Shown: positions 1 to 8,675, numbered from the stretch's first letter. The stretch is 64,000 nucleotides of DNA from Chitinophaga sp. MM2321 (GCF_964033635.1 NZ_OZ035533.1:5551001-5615000), one strand, 5' to 3'. Notes: generated by a model not told the origin, from the sequence alone. Numbers and translations are program-made.

Positions 1-626
1 GCGCCGGTATGCGGATAGTTGTCCGTAGAATGCGACATAGAGCGCACAATAACCGCTACCGCACCGTATTTCGCTGCACGGCTGGCGCCCTGCCCCCGGT
101 ATTGGACTGCATCGCCATAGGCGTGAAATGTTTTTATGAAAGTTGGGTTGAACGGATAATTATAGAAAACGATCTTTCCCTTTACATGGTCTTTTTTAGC
201 TTCGAGATCATCGAAAGAAGTCACTTCCAGTACCGGGGCAGTGACGCCTGCGGGAGAGCTTCCTACAGAATTACCCAATGCCAGCACCTGTAAGGGAGGT
301 ACAAAGTCCCGCCGGCGGGAGATGATGCGGGCCTCTTCCCTGGCGCCGCGTACCCAATGAGGCACCATACACTCCTGTAAGTATACCGTATCTGCACCAG
401 CGACTTTCAATGCTTCTACGCCCCACTTCTCTGCTTTCGCCATTTGTGGCGATCCGGCCAAACGGCCACCTATCTTTTTGGTGAGGGTACGAAGGTTTTC
501 ATATGCCGGACTATGGGTTAATACTTCGTCGGCGATACGTCGCAACATTAGTGAATCGGACTGCTGTGCCATGGTTAAGGCAGGCAGGGAGCAGGCAAAT
601 ACAATTGGCAAAAAGAGTTTTCTCAT
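1..626 (-). CDS. M28-type metallopeptidase with PA domain, N-terminal part (truncated by window edge)
   Basis: Reading leftward from the ATG at 626, an open frame of 208 codons runs off the window. It begins with a signal peptide (MRKLFLPIVFACSLPALTMA, then QQSD). An M28-like N-terminal segment follows (LTKKIGGRLAGSPQMAKAEK). Next is what looks like a protease-associated insert (DDLEAKKDHVKGKIVFYNYP, later QGASRAAKYGAVAVIVRSMS). In M28 aminopeptidases the zinc-binding residues lie further downstream and are outside the window, so activity cannot be judged. The protein should be exported and act on peptides in the periplasm or outside. It is divergent from bshA across about 200 bp. The family call rests on the N-terminal pattern and the PA-like segment. 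Confidence 0.75.
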   Translation of the reverse strand, partial: MRKLFLPIVFACSLPALTMAQQSDSLMLRRIADEVLTHSPAYENLRTLTKKIGGRLAGSPQMAKAEKWGVEALKVAGADTVYLQECMVPHWVRGAREEARIISRRRDFVPPLQVLALGNSVGSSPAGVTAPVLEVTSFDDLEAKKDHVKGKIVFYNYPFNPTFIKTFHAYGDAVQYRGQGASRAAKYGAVAVIVRSMSHSTDNYPHTG

Positions 627-724
627 ATAAGCGGCTAATTTATAACTAAAACTAATTAATTGACAGGGTTCGTACAAATAACAAATAAATGATCTGCGGT
701 TTCCTCAATTTCGATTTTCATAGT

Positions 725-732
725 TACCTTCG
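725..732 (+). promoter_or_regulatory. Candidate -7 element for bshA (TACCTTCG)
   Basis: TACCTTCG is one base away from the Bacteroidota -7 consensus TAnnTTTG. It lies about 100 bp upstream of the bshA ATG on the correct strand. No clear -33 TTTG is visible at the expected distance, so this is tentative. Confidence 0.3.
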
Positions 733-833
733 TTGTTGCAAAAATAAGCCGAAAGCTGAGTGCAGGGAGCAGAAAAGCGCGCCATGCTGCCATTCATGCC
801 CGAAGCTTTTGCTTTAAGTTTAAAAAATAGCTC

Positions 834-1973
834 ATGCGCATAGGAATAGTATGTTATCCTACATACGGTGGAAGTGGAGTACTGGCAACAGAGCTGGGCA
901 AAGCCCTGGCAGACAAAGGCCATATGGTTCACTTCATCACTTATCAACAGCCGGTAAGGCTCAACGCCTTTCACGCTAATATATATTACCACGAGGTACA
1001 GGTACCCACCTACCCACTTTTTGACTTCCCTCCCTATGAGTCTGCCCTGAGCAGTACCATGGTGGATGTGATCATCAATCAGAAACTGGACCTTCTTCAT
1101 GTACACTATGCTATCCCGCATGCGTCTACAGCGTATATGGCCAAGCAGATTGTCAGCAAACAGGGAAGAGTGGTGCCTTTTATCACGACCCTGCATGGTA
1201 CGGACATCACACTGGTAGGCAAGGATAAAACCTATGCCCCGGTAGTAACTTTCTCTATCAATGAATCAGACGCCATCACCGCAGTATCCGAAAACCTGCG
1301 CGATGAAACGTATAAGTATTTCCAGATAGAAAAAGAGATCTCTGTGATCTACAACTTTGTGGACACCCAACGCTTCAGCCGCCGTGAGATGCCGCATTTC
1401 AGAAATGCTATCGCTCCCAACGGAGAAAAGATATTGCTGCATGTATCCAACTTCCGTAAAGTAAAGCGGGTACCTGATGTAGTAAAGATCTTTGCCCTTG
1501 TGCGGCAGCAGATCCCCGCCAAGTTGCTACTGGTAGGCGATGGTCCGGACAGACCATCTATTGAATGCTTGTGCCGCGAATTAAATATTTGTGAAGATGT
1601 ACGTTTTGTAGGTAAACAGGAACAGCTGGAAGATGTAATGTCTATCAGCGATCTTTTCCTGTTGCCATCTGAATATGAGAGCTTCGGGCTGGCTGCATTG
1701 GAAGCTATGGCGGCACAGGTGCCGGTTATCTCCTCCAATGCCGGTGGCTTACCGGAAATCAATATTCCCGGACAAACCGGCTATATGAGTGATGTGGGAG
1801 ATGTGGAAGGAATGGCTGCCCAGGCGCTTCAACTGCTGCAAAACGAAACATTGCTGGCGAAGGTGCGTAAAGGCGCCCTTGCACAGGCGCAACGTTTCCA
1901 TATTGACAATATCATTCCTCAGTATGAAGCGTTGTATGAACAGGTGTTACTGAAACAGGCACAGTTGCTTTAA
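834..1973 (+). CDS. bshA: N-acetyl-alpha-D-glucosaminyl L-malate synthase BshA
   Basis: 379-aa GT4-family glycosyltransferase. BshA transfers GlcNAc from UDP-GlcNAc to L-malate, the first step of bacillithiol synthesis, in the cytosol. The N-terminus has the family's glycine-rich signature (MRIGIVCYPTYGGSGVLATE). The C-terminal Rossmann half carries the E-x7-E retaining GT4 motif (ESFGLAALE) followed by AGGLPEI. Length matches the usual ~375-380 aa. The start at 834 is the first ATG and gives the exact family N-terminus. The stop overlaps the stop of the convergent EnvC-like gene by four bases, so the two transcripts collide. bshB and bshC are not in this window. The thiol link to the peroxiredoxin at 15.4 kb is only suggestive. 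Confidence 0.92.
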   Translation: MRIGIVCYPTYGGSGVLATELGKALADKGHMVHFITYQQPVRLNAFHANIYYHEVQVPTYPLFDFPPYESALSSTMVDVIINQKLDLLHVHYAIPHASTAYMAKQIVSKQGRVVPFITTLHGTDITLVGKDKTYAPVVTFSINESDAITAVSENLRDETYKYFQIEKEISVIYNFVDTQRFSRREMPHFRNAIAPNGEKILLHVSNFRKVKRVPDVVKIFALVRQQIPAKLLLVGDGPDRPSIECLCRELNICEDVRFVGKQEQLEDVMSISDLFLLPSEYESFGLAALEAMAAQVPVISSNAGGLPEINIPGQTGYMSDVGDVEGMAAQALQLLQNETLLAKVRKGALAQAQRFHIDNIIPQYEALYEQVLLKQAQLL

Positions 1974-3337
1974 CGGCTACGGAGCCATCGCTCGGGGTTT
2001 TGTTTCACCATGTTGCGGTAGATCTGTAATTCTATTTCGCCGGTACTACTACCAGGTGCAGCGGCCGCAGCGCCCAGTGCCTGACCGCGTTTCACGGACA
2101 TTCCCTTTCTAACATGTATATCGAGCAGGCGTACATAATTGGTAAAATATTTTCCATGGCGCAGGGTAACCATATATCCTGCGCCTGGCACCATAAATAC
2201 CATGATTACTTCGCCGTCGAAAATGGCTTTTACCGCCGCTCCTTTACCGGTAGCGATGATAATGCCGTTATGATCCACTTCTATCTTACCTATGTTACTG
2301 GTGCCAAAACGGGCAGTGATGCGGCCTGCATCTACCGGCCATGGCAACCGGCCCCGGTTGGCCTCAAAATCCCTTGATAGCGAAAGTGCTTCCGGTGTGG
2401 CTACCAAAACATCTTCCGGCGAAGTAGTAACAGTAGCGGGTACATCATCTTCTGGTATTGTTTCTTTTACTGTTGGTTTACCGTTTGCTTTTTTAGCGGC
2501 TGCTAATGCCCTTTTCCTTGCTGCTTCCTGCAACTGCTGACGTTTTGCTGCTGCCAGTTTCTTCCGGGCCGAGGCAGCTGCTATCTCCTTTTTACGGGCT
2601 ATTTCCATTTCGCGGCGGATGGCGCTCTGGATGGCATTATCTACCTGCCGCGCTTCTGCCCTGCTTTTGCTGATTTGCTGTTGCAGTTCTTTTTCTTTTC
2701 CCTTTAGCTGTACAATCGTCTGATCCGTTTCCTTTTTATCTACCAGCAAAGCCACCTGTTGCCGTTTCTCGGTATGGAGCACACCCGTTTTTTGTGCGCG
2801 CTGGTCTTCCAGGCTATGTAGCTTCTCACCGAGCAATTCCCGGGTAGAGAGCAGGTTCTCTGCCTGTCGCCGCCTGTTTTCACGGTACTGACGCAGGTAT
2901 TGATAGCGGCGCAATGCATCATTAAAGTTGTTGGCGGTAAAGAGGAAATTCAGCAGATCATAGGACCCCTGTGTTTTGTAGGCATATACCACCAGTTGGG
3001 CATAACGCGCCCTGAGCGAGTCTACTTCCTTCTCCAGCGTTTGTACGTTGCTGTTAGTAGCACTGATATCTCCGTTAATCAGGTTTATCTCCTTATTGAT
3101 ATTTGTAATGAGCGCGGTGCGGCTGCTTATTTTTTGTTGCAGTTCATGCTGCAGGCTGATATTCTGTTTAGTGGATTTCTTCGTGAGCTGTAGCGATCGT
3201 GTAGCAACTTCAATTTCCTTCAATAGCTCCTGCCGGCGGTTTTCCAGCGCCGCGCGCGATTGATTCTTGCTGCGCTGTGCATATAGTATTGCCGGTAATA
3301 GCCAGAGCGCCATTAAGACAAGAAGCTGCTTTCTCAA
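1970..3337 (-). CDS. EnvC-like murein hydrolase activator, second tandem copy (degenerate M23/LytM domain)
   Basis: 455 aa. A signal peptide (MRKQLLVLMALWLLPAILYA) is followed by a long coiled coil (roughly residues 25-275), a short Ala/Lys-rich stretch, and a C-terminal LytM/M23 fold from GRLPWPVDAGRITARFG to the end. The zinc ligands of active M23 peptidases are missing: the H-x3-D position reads VDHNGI and the final H-x-H reads EIELQIY. This matches EnvC-type proteins, which switch on amidases rather than cut peptidoglycan. It is the downstream member of a tandem pair with the 3400-4845 gene and the last gene of the dut-TPR-DUF4292-EnvC-EnvC run. Role in cell separation is inferred from the family. 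Confidence 0.85.
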   Translation of the reverse strand: MRKQLLVLMALWLLPAILYAQRSKNQSRAALENRRQELLKEIEVATRSLQLTKKSTKQNISLQHELQQKISSRTALITNINKEINLINGDISATNSNVQTLEKEVDSLRARYAQLVVYAYKTQGSYDLLNFLFTANNFNDALRRYQYLRQYRENRRRQAENLLSTRELLGEKLHSLEDQRAQKTGVLHTEKRQQVALLVDKKETDQTIVQLKGKEKELQQQISKSRAEARQVDNAIQSAIRREMEIARKKEIAAASARKKLAAAKRQQLQEAARKRALAAAKKANGKPTVKETIPEDDVPATVTTSPEDVLVATPEALSLSRDFEANRGRLPWPVDAGRITARFGTSNIGKIEVDHNGIIIATGKGAAVKAIFDGEVIMVFMVPGAGYMVTLRHGKYFTNYVRLLDIHVRKGMSVKRGQALGAAAAAPGSSTGEIELQIYRNMVKQNPERWLRSR

Positions 3338-3361
3338 TAAAAGGTGTATTTATATGGGGAA

Positions 3362-3388
3362 GCATTACGGATTTGTAATCCGTAATGC
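3362..3388. repeat. Perfect 12-bp hairpin between the two EnvC-like genes (element H)
   Basis: GCATTACGGATT, a 3-base loop, then AATCCGTAATGC. It sits in the 62-bp gap between tandem EnvC-like genes. It contains one ACGGATTT octamer of the kind that builds the larger palindromes in this window, but no octamer ladder. There is no clear U tract on the minus strand, so it is more likely an mRNA-processing or attenuation hairpin than a terminator. Confidence 0.7.
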
Positions 3389-3399
3389 ATAATGCGCTG

Positions 3400-4845
3400 T
3401 TATCTTCTTCTAATCCATTGTTCCGGATTCTGCTTGCTAATACCTTTCCATATCTGCAATTCTACTTCACCGGTATTTTCAATATCATTTACACTGGCGG
3501 TGCCTATTACCTGGCCTGTTTTCACATTATCACCTTTCTTCACTCGGGTAGTTTGCAAACGTACATAAGTAGTAAAGTATTGTCCGTGACGGATAATAAT
3601 TACATATCCTGATCCTGGCATTACCACTACAGATTTCACTTCTCCTTCAAAAATAGATTTCACTGCACCGCCTTTGTTGGTGGCTATCACGATACCATCT
3701 GAAGGCACCTGGATATGTTCCATTACGGCATGCTGGTGAATCCCGAAGTGTTCAATGATATTGCCTGCATCTACCGGCCATGGCAGCTTACCGCGGTTAG
3801 CTTCAAAGCTCTCAGACAATGCGAGTGCTTCGGGGGTGGCTTCCAGTACGTTTTCGCTACGGGCTGTGGTTTTCTCTGGTTCCGGTTCCGGTGCGGGTTT
3901 CGGAGGTTCCGGTACAGGCGCCGGTTTTTCGGGTGCGGGAACATTCGCAGCATTGCCATTGGCAGCGGCAGCAGCTTTTGCTCTTTCAGCAGCGGCGGCG
4001 ATAGCGGCTTTACGCGCTTCATCTTCACGCCTGCGTTTTTCTTCCGCAGCTTTGCGGCGGGCTGTTTCTTCTGCTATGGCCTTACGTCTGGCCTCTTCAA
4101 TTTCACGGCGTATTACTGCACGGATAGCTGCCTGTACTTTCTGTGCATCTTTATTACGTTGATTGATATCCGCCACGAGTTCTTTCTCCCGTCCTTTCAG
4201 TTTGTTCAGTACCTGATCCTTTTCCTTCTTATCTACTTCCAGTGTGGAACGTTGTTCCTGTTCTGTTTTGAGTGCTACAGAACGCTTTACACGCTGTGTT
4301 TCCAGGTTTTGTATTTTCTGATTGAGCTGATCCTGTGTGGAAACGATATTCTCTGCCTGTCTGCGGCGGTAATCGCGGTATTGTTTTAAATATTGAAAAC
4401 GTTTTACGGCATCATTAAAACTTTGTGAAGAAAATACAAAGTTCATCATATCGTAAGAAGACCTGTTTTTATAAGCATAGATCACCAGTTGTGCATATTG
4501 TGCTTTCAGGGTGTCCAGGTCTTTTTGCAATGTTTTTACATCCCGGTAAGCAGTATTGATATCTCCGTTGATGAAATTAATTTCTTCGTTAATATTATTG
4601 ATCAGGCGGCTACGGAGTGTAATTTTATCACGCAGGGCACGGAGTTGACCCAGGCTTTCTTTAGTGGATTTCTTAGTGTCTTTCAGTTGCTCATTTGCTT
4701 CCTCAATTTCCTTCTGCAGTTCCTTTTTCCTGCGCTCCAGTTCTTCCCGCGACTGTTGCTGCTGGCCAGTATTCTGGGCCACCAACATAGCTGGCAATAA
4801 CCATACAATCAATATCAACGGGATAATCTTCTTCAAATACAACAT
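3400..4845 (-). CDS. EnvC-like murein hydrolase activator, first tandem copy (degenerate M23/LytM domain)
   Basis: 481 aa with the same plan as its downstream neighbour: signal peptide (MLYLKKIIPLILIVWLLPAM), coiled coil, an Ala/Arg/Lys-rich segment, then a Pro/Glu-rich linker (APEKPAPVPEPPKPAPEPEP), and a C-terminal LytM fold starting at GKLPWPVDAGNIIEHFG. Metal ligands are absent: IQVPSDGIVIATN replaces the first motif and EVELQIW replaces H-x-H. It should therefore be a periplasmic amidase activator. Many blocks are shared with the second copy (NFNDA/SFNDA, YRDYRRRQAEN/YRENRRRQAEN, NPEQWIRRR/NPERWLRSR), so the pair arose by tandem duplication. The longer Pro/Glu linker is the main difference. 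Confidence 0.85.
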   Translation of the reverse strand: MLYLKKIIPLILIVWLLPAMLVAQNTGQQQQSREELERRKKELQKEIEEANEQLKDTKKSTKESLGQLRALRDKITLRSRLINNINEEINFINGDINTAYRDVKTLQKDLDTLKAQYAQLVIYAYKNRSSYDMMNFVFSSQSFNDAVKRFQYLKQYRDYRRRQAENIVSTQDQLNQKIQNLETQRVKRSVALKTEQEQRSTLEVDKKEKDQVLNKLKGREKELVADINQRNKDAQKVQAAIRAVIRREIEEARRKAIAEETARRKAAEEKRRREDEARKAAIAAAAERAKAAAAANGNAANVPAPEKPAPVPEPPKPAPEPEPEKTTARSENVLEATPEALALSESFEANRGKLPWPVDAGNIIEHFGIHQHAVMEHIQVPSDGIVIATNKGGAVKSIFEGEVKSVVVMPGSGYVIIIRHGQYFTTYVRLQTTRVKKGDNVKTGQVIGTASVNDIENTGEVELQIWKGISKQNPEQWIRRR

Positions 4846-4945
4846 GACTATTTTAGTAACTGCAATTAAATATCAGGTTATGGTATATAAACGATAAATA
4901 TACAACGTTTATTAGTTTAATGAAGATGACATTTACGCTCAACGG

Positions 4946-5776
4946 TTACATACGCTTGTAACTGGAAGGCATACTGAACGGAAAAGTAAGCGGCACATCA
5001 AAATCATAGCGGGTGAAATCCAGCGCCACTTTCGTCACATTTTTTTCTTCTACAAAAATGCGGCGTGTAGTAGGAAATTTCCGGCCGGCAACCTTTGCAT
5101 AATCGCCATAAGTCAGCTCACAGGACCGCGTATTGGGATTGGTACTGTCTTTATCCATCACTTTACTTTGCTGCAATCCGAAGTCATCTGCAAAAACATT
5201 GAACAGGCTGATATATTTAGGATGATCGCAACTGAAAGAGATAATGGAAGGCGTTTTCACTACCTGGAAAACACTGTCGTTGAGATAAACAGGATTACCG
5301 ATCAACAGGTCCTGCAATGTTTTAAAATCAAAGGGGATGTTCAGTAGTTCTTCCGCATCAGCCATCTTCCGGAGGAATAATTGTTTATCCATGCGGTTAT
5401 AGAGTTTCAGGCTATCCGGTGTGATCACGGCCCGCATTACTTCATCAATAATCGGTGCGCTCACAGAGATCCAGATGATACTATCCTTTTTCATGCGGAT
5501 AGTAGCGGTCAGGTTATTATGACTTTTCTTTTCATTTTCAAATGCCAGTTTCATCCTGCCGGAAAAGGTGTTAAAGGCAATATTATTATCCTTGATACCT
5601 TTCAGCATATCGCTGGTAAACTTAGCACGTTCTGCTGCTGAGGTGCTGTCTTTGTGTGCAATGATTTTACTCGTGTCTGTTGCCGGGAAAGTACTGCGCG
5701 CCAACTGTTTTGGATGGCGGCACGCCACTATTGCCAGGCTCGTGATTCCTATTAAAAATATGACAGTTTTCTTCAT
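4946..5776 (-). CDS. DUF4292 family lipoprotein
   Basis: 276 aa from the ATG at 5776. An upstream in-frame ATG at 5824 would put 16 residues before the signal peptide, so 5776 is preferred. The N-terminus is a lipoprotein signal ending in a lipobox (MKKTVIFLIGITSLAIVAC, Cys at 19). The body (INTFSGRMKLAFENEKKSH-type strands, IIDEVMRAVITPDSLKLYNR) is the beta-rich plan of Bacteroidota DUF4292 proteins, which resemble LolA/LolB-like lipoprotein carriers. That resemblance is family knowledge and not proof of function. It lies between a TPR lipoprotein and the EnvC pair on one strand, an arrangement that suggests envelope biogenesis. Confidence 0.75.
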   Translation of the reverse strand: MKKTVIFLIGITSLAIVACRHPKQLARSTFPATDTSKIIAHKDSTSAAERAKFTSDMLKGIKDNNIAFNTFSGRMKLAFENEKKSHNNLTATIRMKKDSIIWISVSAPIIDEVMRAVITPDSLKLYNRMDKQLFLRKMADAEELLNIPFDFKTLQDLLIGNPVYLNDSVFQVVKTPSIISFSCDHPKYISLFNVFADDFGLQQSKVMDKDSTNPNTRSCELTYGDYAKVAGRKFPTTRRIFVEEKNVTKVALDFTRYDFDVPLTFPFSMPSSYKRM

Positions 5777-5850
5777 GTAGCTTTTAGCTTTCCGCTGTGT
5801 GCTTTTACTGTGCAGGAATACCAACCAGCAGCCAGGATAAAAGTCAACAG

Positions 5851-7587
5851 CTATTGAATATATCTTTTTTCAGCGATTTTACGGACAAGGCCCACAGAGG
5901 TAGCACCTTTGTCTTTAGCCATTTGCCAGTATTGCACTGCTTTTGTTACTTCTTTTAAATTAAACAGAATATCACCGTAATGTTCCAGAACATTGGGATT
6001 CTGCTGTGCTTCCGGATATTGCATGGCCTTTTCGATCCATTGCTTTGCTTCCTGGAATTTATCCTGACGGAAGAGGATCCAGGCGTACGTATCCATGTAG
6101 GTAGGACTTTCCGGCTCCAGTTCCAGGGAGCGTTTCGACATTTCTGCGGCCCTGTCGAGATGTTCACCGCGTAATGACAGGTAGTAACTATAATTATTCA
6201 GTACCACAGCGTCTTTCGGGCGAAGCAGCAAAGCACGTTCGTAACTGCTGTCTGATTGCAGGTGTTGCCCGGTAGCATGATAGGCGTCTCCCAGCAGGGA
6301 TTGTACGTCTGCCATAAATTTCTTCTCTCCGTTACCTATTTCCAGTGCTTTATTCAGTGCATTGATGGCGGCTGGATATTGTTGCAACAGGAAGCCGGCC
6401 AATCCTTTGAAATAATAGCCCATGAATTCTTTCGGGAACTTTTCCGTTACGGAATTGCTGAGTACCAGCAGCGCATTGGGATCTTCCTTGCGGGAGTAGA
6501 TCCACATCAGCTGGTACCATACCGAAAAGCGGGTAGAATCCAGGCTCAGGGCTTTTGAATAGTTATCCTGTGCGCTGTCCAGCATATCGGCCTGAGAATA
6601 CATATCGCCTCTCAGTGCGTAGGCTTTGGCATCCTGCGGATGCGCTTTTACAATGAGTGATGTAAGCTGCAACCCTTCCTCCAGTTTGGAGGAATCCAAT
6701 TGCATCATTTGCAGATACGGATATACATAAGCTACCTTTTCATCAATGTTATACCCGGGATTAGCAAAGGCGCGGGTAAGATAAGCCCAGTAGCCGGCCA
6801 TATCCTTATTCTTCCTGGCGTAACCGGCCAGTCCGATCAATGCCCTTGCATTATCAGGATCTTTAGACAGGATAGTATGATAGATGTCTGATGCCTGCGA
6901 GATACGGTCATTGGCATCATATACTTCTGCCAACAGATAGTAGTAGCGTATTTCCTGTGGATTCAGGTCAATCAGTTTCTGTATTTCTGCGGCGGCTTCA
7001 TCTACCATACTCATTTTGAGTAACAGTTTCTGTTTCTGGTAGATGAGTTCTTCCACTACGCCGGTCTTTTTTTCCAGCTGGTTAAATACAGCCAGGGCCG
7101 CTGCGGGCTTGTCGGCTTTGGAAAGAAATACACCTTTGTTATAAAGATAATCTTCGTTGTCAGGATATTGAATAGTGAGTTTGTCGAATACGAGGGCAGC
7201 ACTATCAAACTGTTCATTCACGGCAAATGCATCCGCAAGTGTAATCTGAAACCAGTGATTGCTCTTGTCCAGTGTGGCGGCGCGGCGTGCAAAGCTCAGT
7301 GCATAGGCCGGATTGCGCACTTCCATAAACAACCGGGCTAACTCATAATAAACGGTGGCATTATTTTTATTCAGCCGCAGGTAGTCGGAATATTGGGTGA
7401 TAGCCGTACGGTAATCTCCCAGCATTTTAGAACGCTGTGCCGCAAAGAAGAGGCTATCAGCCCGCTGTTCCAGTACAGCGGGATCTTTGATGACATACCC
7501 CCTTTGCGTAGTGGAATGTTTGATTCCGCTACATGCGCCCATTAAAAATATACCGGCCAGTCCTATAACGGTGAAGTATATACGCAT
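5851..7587 (-). CDS. TPR-repeat lipoprotein
   Basis: 578 aa. A lipobox at the N-terminus (MRIYFTVIGLAGIFLMGAC) anchors it to a membrane. The rest is a solenoid of TPR helices: RTAITQYSDYLRLNKNNATV, PAYALSFARRAATLDKSNHW, DKPAAALAVFNQLEKKTG, YPAAINALNKALEIGNGEKK and others, with typical small/aromatic spacing. Such proteins are protein-protein scaffolds in the envelope. The start is 3 bp after the dut stop, so the two are co-transcribed and perhaps translationally coupled. The DUF4292 gene follows 74 bp later. No enzymatic motif is visible and the partner is unknown. Confidence 0.8.
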   Translation of the reverse strand: MRIYFTVIGLAGIFLMGACSGIKHSTTQRGYVIKDPAVLEQRADSLFFAAQRSKMLGDYRTAITQYSDYLRLNKNNATVYYELARLFMEVRNPAYALSFARRAATLDKSNHWFQITLADAFAVNEQFDSAALVFDKLTIQYPDNEDYLYNKGVFLSKADKPAAALAVFNQLEKKTGVVEELIYQKQKLLLKMSMVDEAAAEIQKLIDLNPQEIRYYYLLAEVYDANDRISQASDIYHTILSKDPDNARALIGLAGYARKNKDMAGYWAYLTRAFANPGYNIDEKVAYVYPYLQMMQLDSSKLEEGLQLTSLIVKAHPQDAKAYALRGDMYSQADMLDSAQDNYSKALSLDSTRFSVWYQLMWIYSRKEDPNALLVLSNSVTEKFPKEFMGYYFKGLAGFLLQQYPAAINALNKALEIGNGEKKFMADVQSLLGDAYHATGQHLQSDSSYERALLLRPKDAVVLNNYSYYLSLRGEHLDRAAEMSKRSLELEPESPTYMDTYAWILFRQDKFQEAKQWIEKAMQYPEAQQNPNVLEHYGDILFNLKEVTKAVQYWQMAKDKGATSVGLVRKIAEKRYIQ

Positions 7588-7590
7588 CTA

Positions 7591-8034
7591 TCAGGATTTA
7601 CCGGTATGACCGAAACCGCCGCTGCCACGTTCTGTGGTGGTCAGCACCTCTACCGGTTCCATCACTACCTGTACAAAAGGAGCAATAACCATCTGCGCTA
7701 TACGGTCGCCAGGTTGTATCGTTTGTGCCTCTTTGGATAAATTAATCATAATTATCTTGATCTCTCCCCGGTAGTCAGCATCTATCGTGCCAGGCGTATT
7801 GAGCAGGGTAAGTCCCTGTTTAATAGCCAACCCGCTACGGGGACGGATTTGCGCCTCATATCCGGTTGGTAACTCCATGAATAACCCAGTAGGCACCAGT
7901 GTTCTTTCCAGTGACTGAAGCGTAATTGCTGTTTCCAAATGTGCACGCAGGTCCATCCCTGCGGCTTCTGCTGTTGCATAAGCCGGCAATTCATTATCCG
8001 ACTTATTGATAATTTTCACAATGATATCAGCCAT
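7591..8034 (-). CDS. dut: Deoxyuridine 5'-triphosphate nucleotidohydrolase (dUTPase)
   Basis: 147 aa trimeric dUTPase that hydrolyses dUTP to dUMP and PPi, keeping uracil out of DNA and feeding dTMP synthesis. All five motifs are present in order: [30 protein letters not shown] (catalytic Asp in IDAD), [12 protein letters not shown], and the C-terminal P-loop-like [12 protein letters not shown]. Length is normal. It is the first gene of the minus-strand run with the TPR, DUF4292 and EnvC genes. A TATCTTTG box ends only 4 bp before the ATG (see 8039-8046). Confidence 0.97.
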   Translation of the reverse strand: MADIIVKIINKSDNELPAYATAEAAGMDLRAHLETAITLQSLERTLVPTGLFMELPTGYEAQIRPRSGLAIKQGLTLLNTPGTIDADYRGEIKIIMINLSKEAQTIQPGDRIAQMVIAPFVQVVMEPVEVLTTTERGSGGFGHTGKS

Positions 8035-8038
8035 TGAA

Positions 8039-8046
8039 CAAAGATA
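8039..8046 (-). promoter_or_regulatory. TATCTTTG (-7-type) box just upstream of dut
   Basis: On the minus strand this reads TATCTTTG, a perfect TAnnTTTG match, ending 4 bp before the dut ATG. If used, transcription would start at or near the start codon. No -33 TTTG is seen about 19 bp upstream. Confidence 0.35.
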
Positions 8047-8058
8047 TTTTAAACATTT

Positions 8059-8142
8059 TGGAATTTAGTTATTTAGATATGTCGCTTCAGTAGATGATAT
8101 CTTTCTAAAAAAATACCCCAATAACTAAATCTGTAAATAATT
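8059..8142. repeat. Diverged octamer palindrome between dut and ispF (element G)
   Basis: The left arm reads TGGAATTT-AGTTATTT from 8059. The right arm reads CAATAACT-AAATCTGT-AAATAATT from 8119. The core inverted repeat ATTTAGTTATT / AATAACTAAAT is perfect over 11 bp. The units show the 8-base NNNN-ATTT period of the stronger copies, but the GCAG-containing core is absent. An inner AGATAT/ATATCT pair (8075-8080, 8097-8102) continues the fold. The last unit overlaps the ispF stop codon. Confidence 0.5.
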
Positions 8143-8629
8143 ATTGGGAAACCTTCTCCAACAGCACTACCGCTTGCGCTGTTACGCCTTCTTCCCTGCC
8201 TACAAAGCCCATTTTTTCAGCCGTTGTTGCTTTTACAGATACATCTTCAATACTGATGCGTAATCTTTCTGCTATTACCTGCTGCATCTGCGGCACATAA
8301 TCTTTTATTTTGGGCGCCTGCAGGCAAAGGGTACTGTCTACATTCACTACCTGGTAACCTTTTTCCCCGACGAGCTGTGCGCAGCGGGATAATAATATTT
8401 TACTATCGATATTCTTGTAGGTATTGTCTGTATCCGGGAAATGCACCCCTATATCGCCCAATGCCAATGCACCCAGCATTGCATCGCACACCGCATGCAG
8501 TAACACATCTGCATCGCTATGCCCTAATGCGCCTTTATAATGAGGTACCAATACACCTCCAAGCCAGAACTCCCGGCCTTCTACCAGCTGATGAAAATCT
8601 ACACCCAGGCCAATACGTATCCTACTCAT
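8141..8629 (-). CDS. ispF: 2-C-methyl-D-erythritol 2,4-cyclodiphosphate synthase
   Basis: 162 aa from the ATG at 8629. An in-frame ATG 15 codons upstream would give a non-family N-terminus. IspF closes CDP-ME 2-phosphate to MEcPP with release of CMP in the MEP isoprenoid pathway. Zinc ligands are visible: Asp11 and His13 in GVDFHQL and His45 in SDADVLLHAVCDA. Later blocks GDIGVHFPDTD, VNVDSTLCLQAPKI and VSVKATTAEKMGFVGREEG complete the trimer active site and CMP pocket. Length is standard. It lies downstream of porV on the same strand but is separated from it by a terminator. Confidence 0.96.
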   Translation of the reverse strand: MSRIRIGLGVDFHQLVEGREFWLGGVLVPHYKGALGHSDADVLLHAVCDAMLGALALGDIGVHFPDTDNTYKNIDSKILLSRCAQLVGEKGYQVVNVDSTLCLQAPKIKDYVPQMQQVIAERLRISIEDVSVKATTAEKMGFVGREEGVTAQAVVLLEKVSQ

Positions 8630-8675
8630 ATCTTGTTTTTTTAAACGTTTTTGCCAATCCGCAAGGTAAGGCATT

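Noticed and set aside
705..1196. 163-aa minus-strand frame overlapping the bshA start
   Set aside because: It lies opposite the BshA N-terminus, has no recognisable domain or signal and would overlap a well-supported gene.
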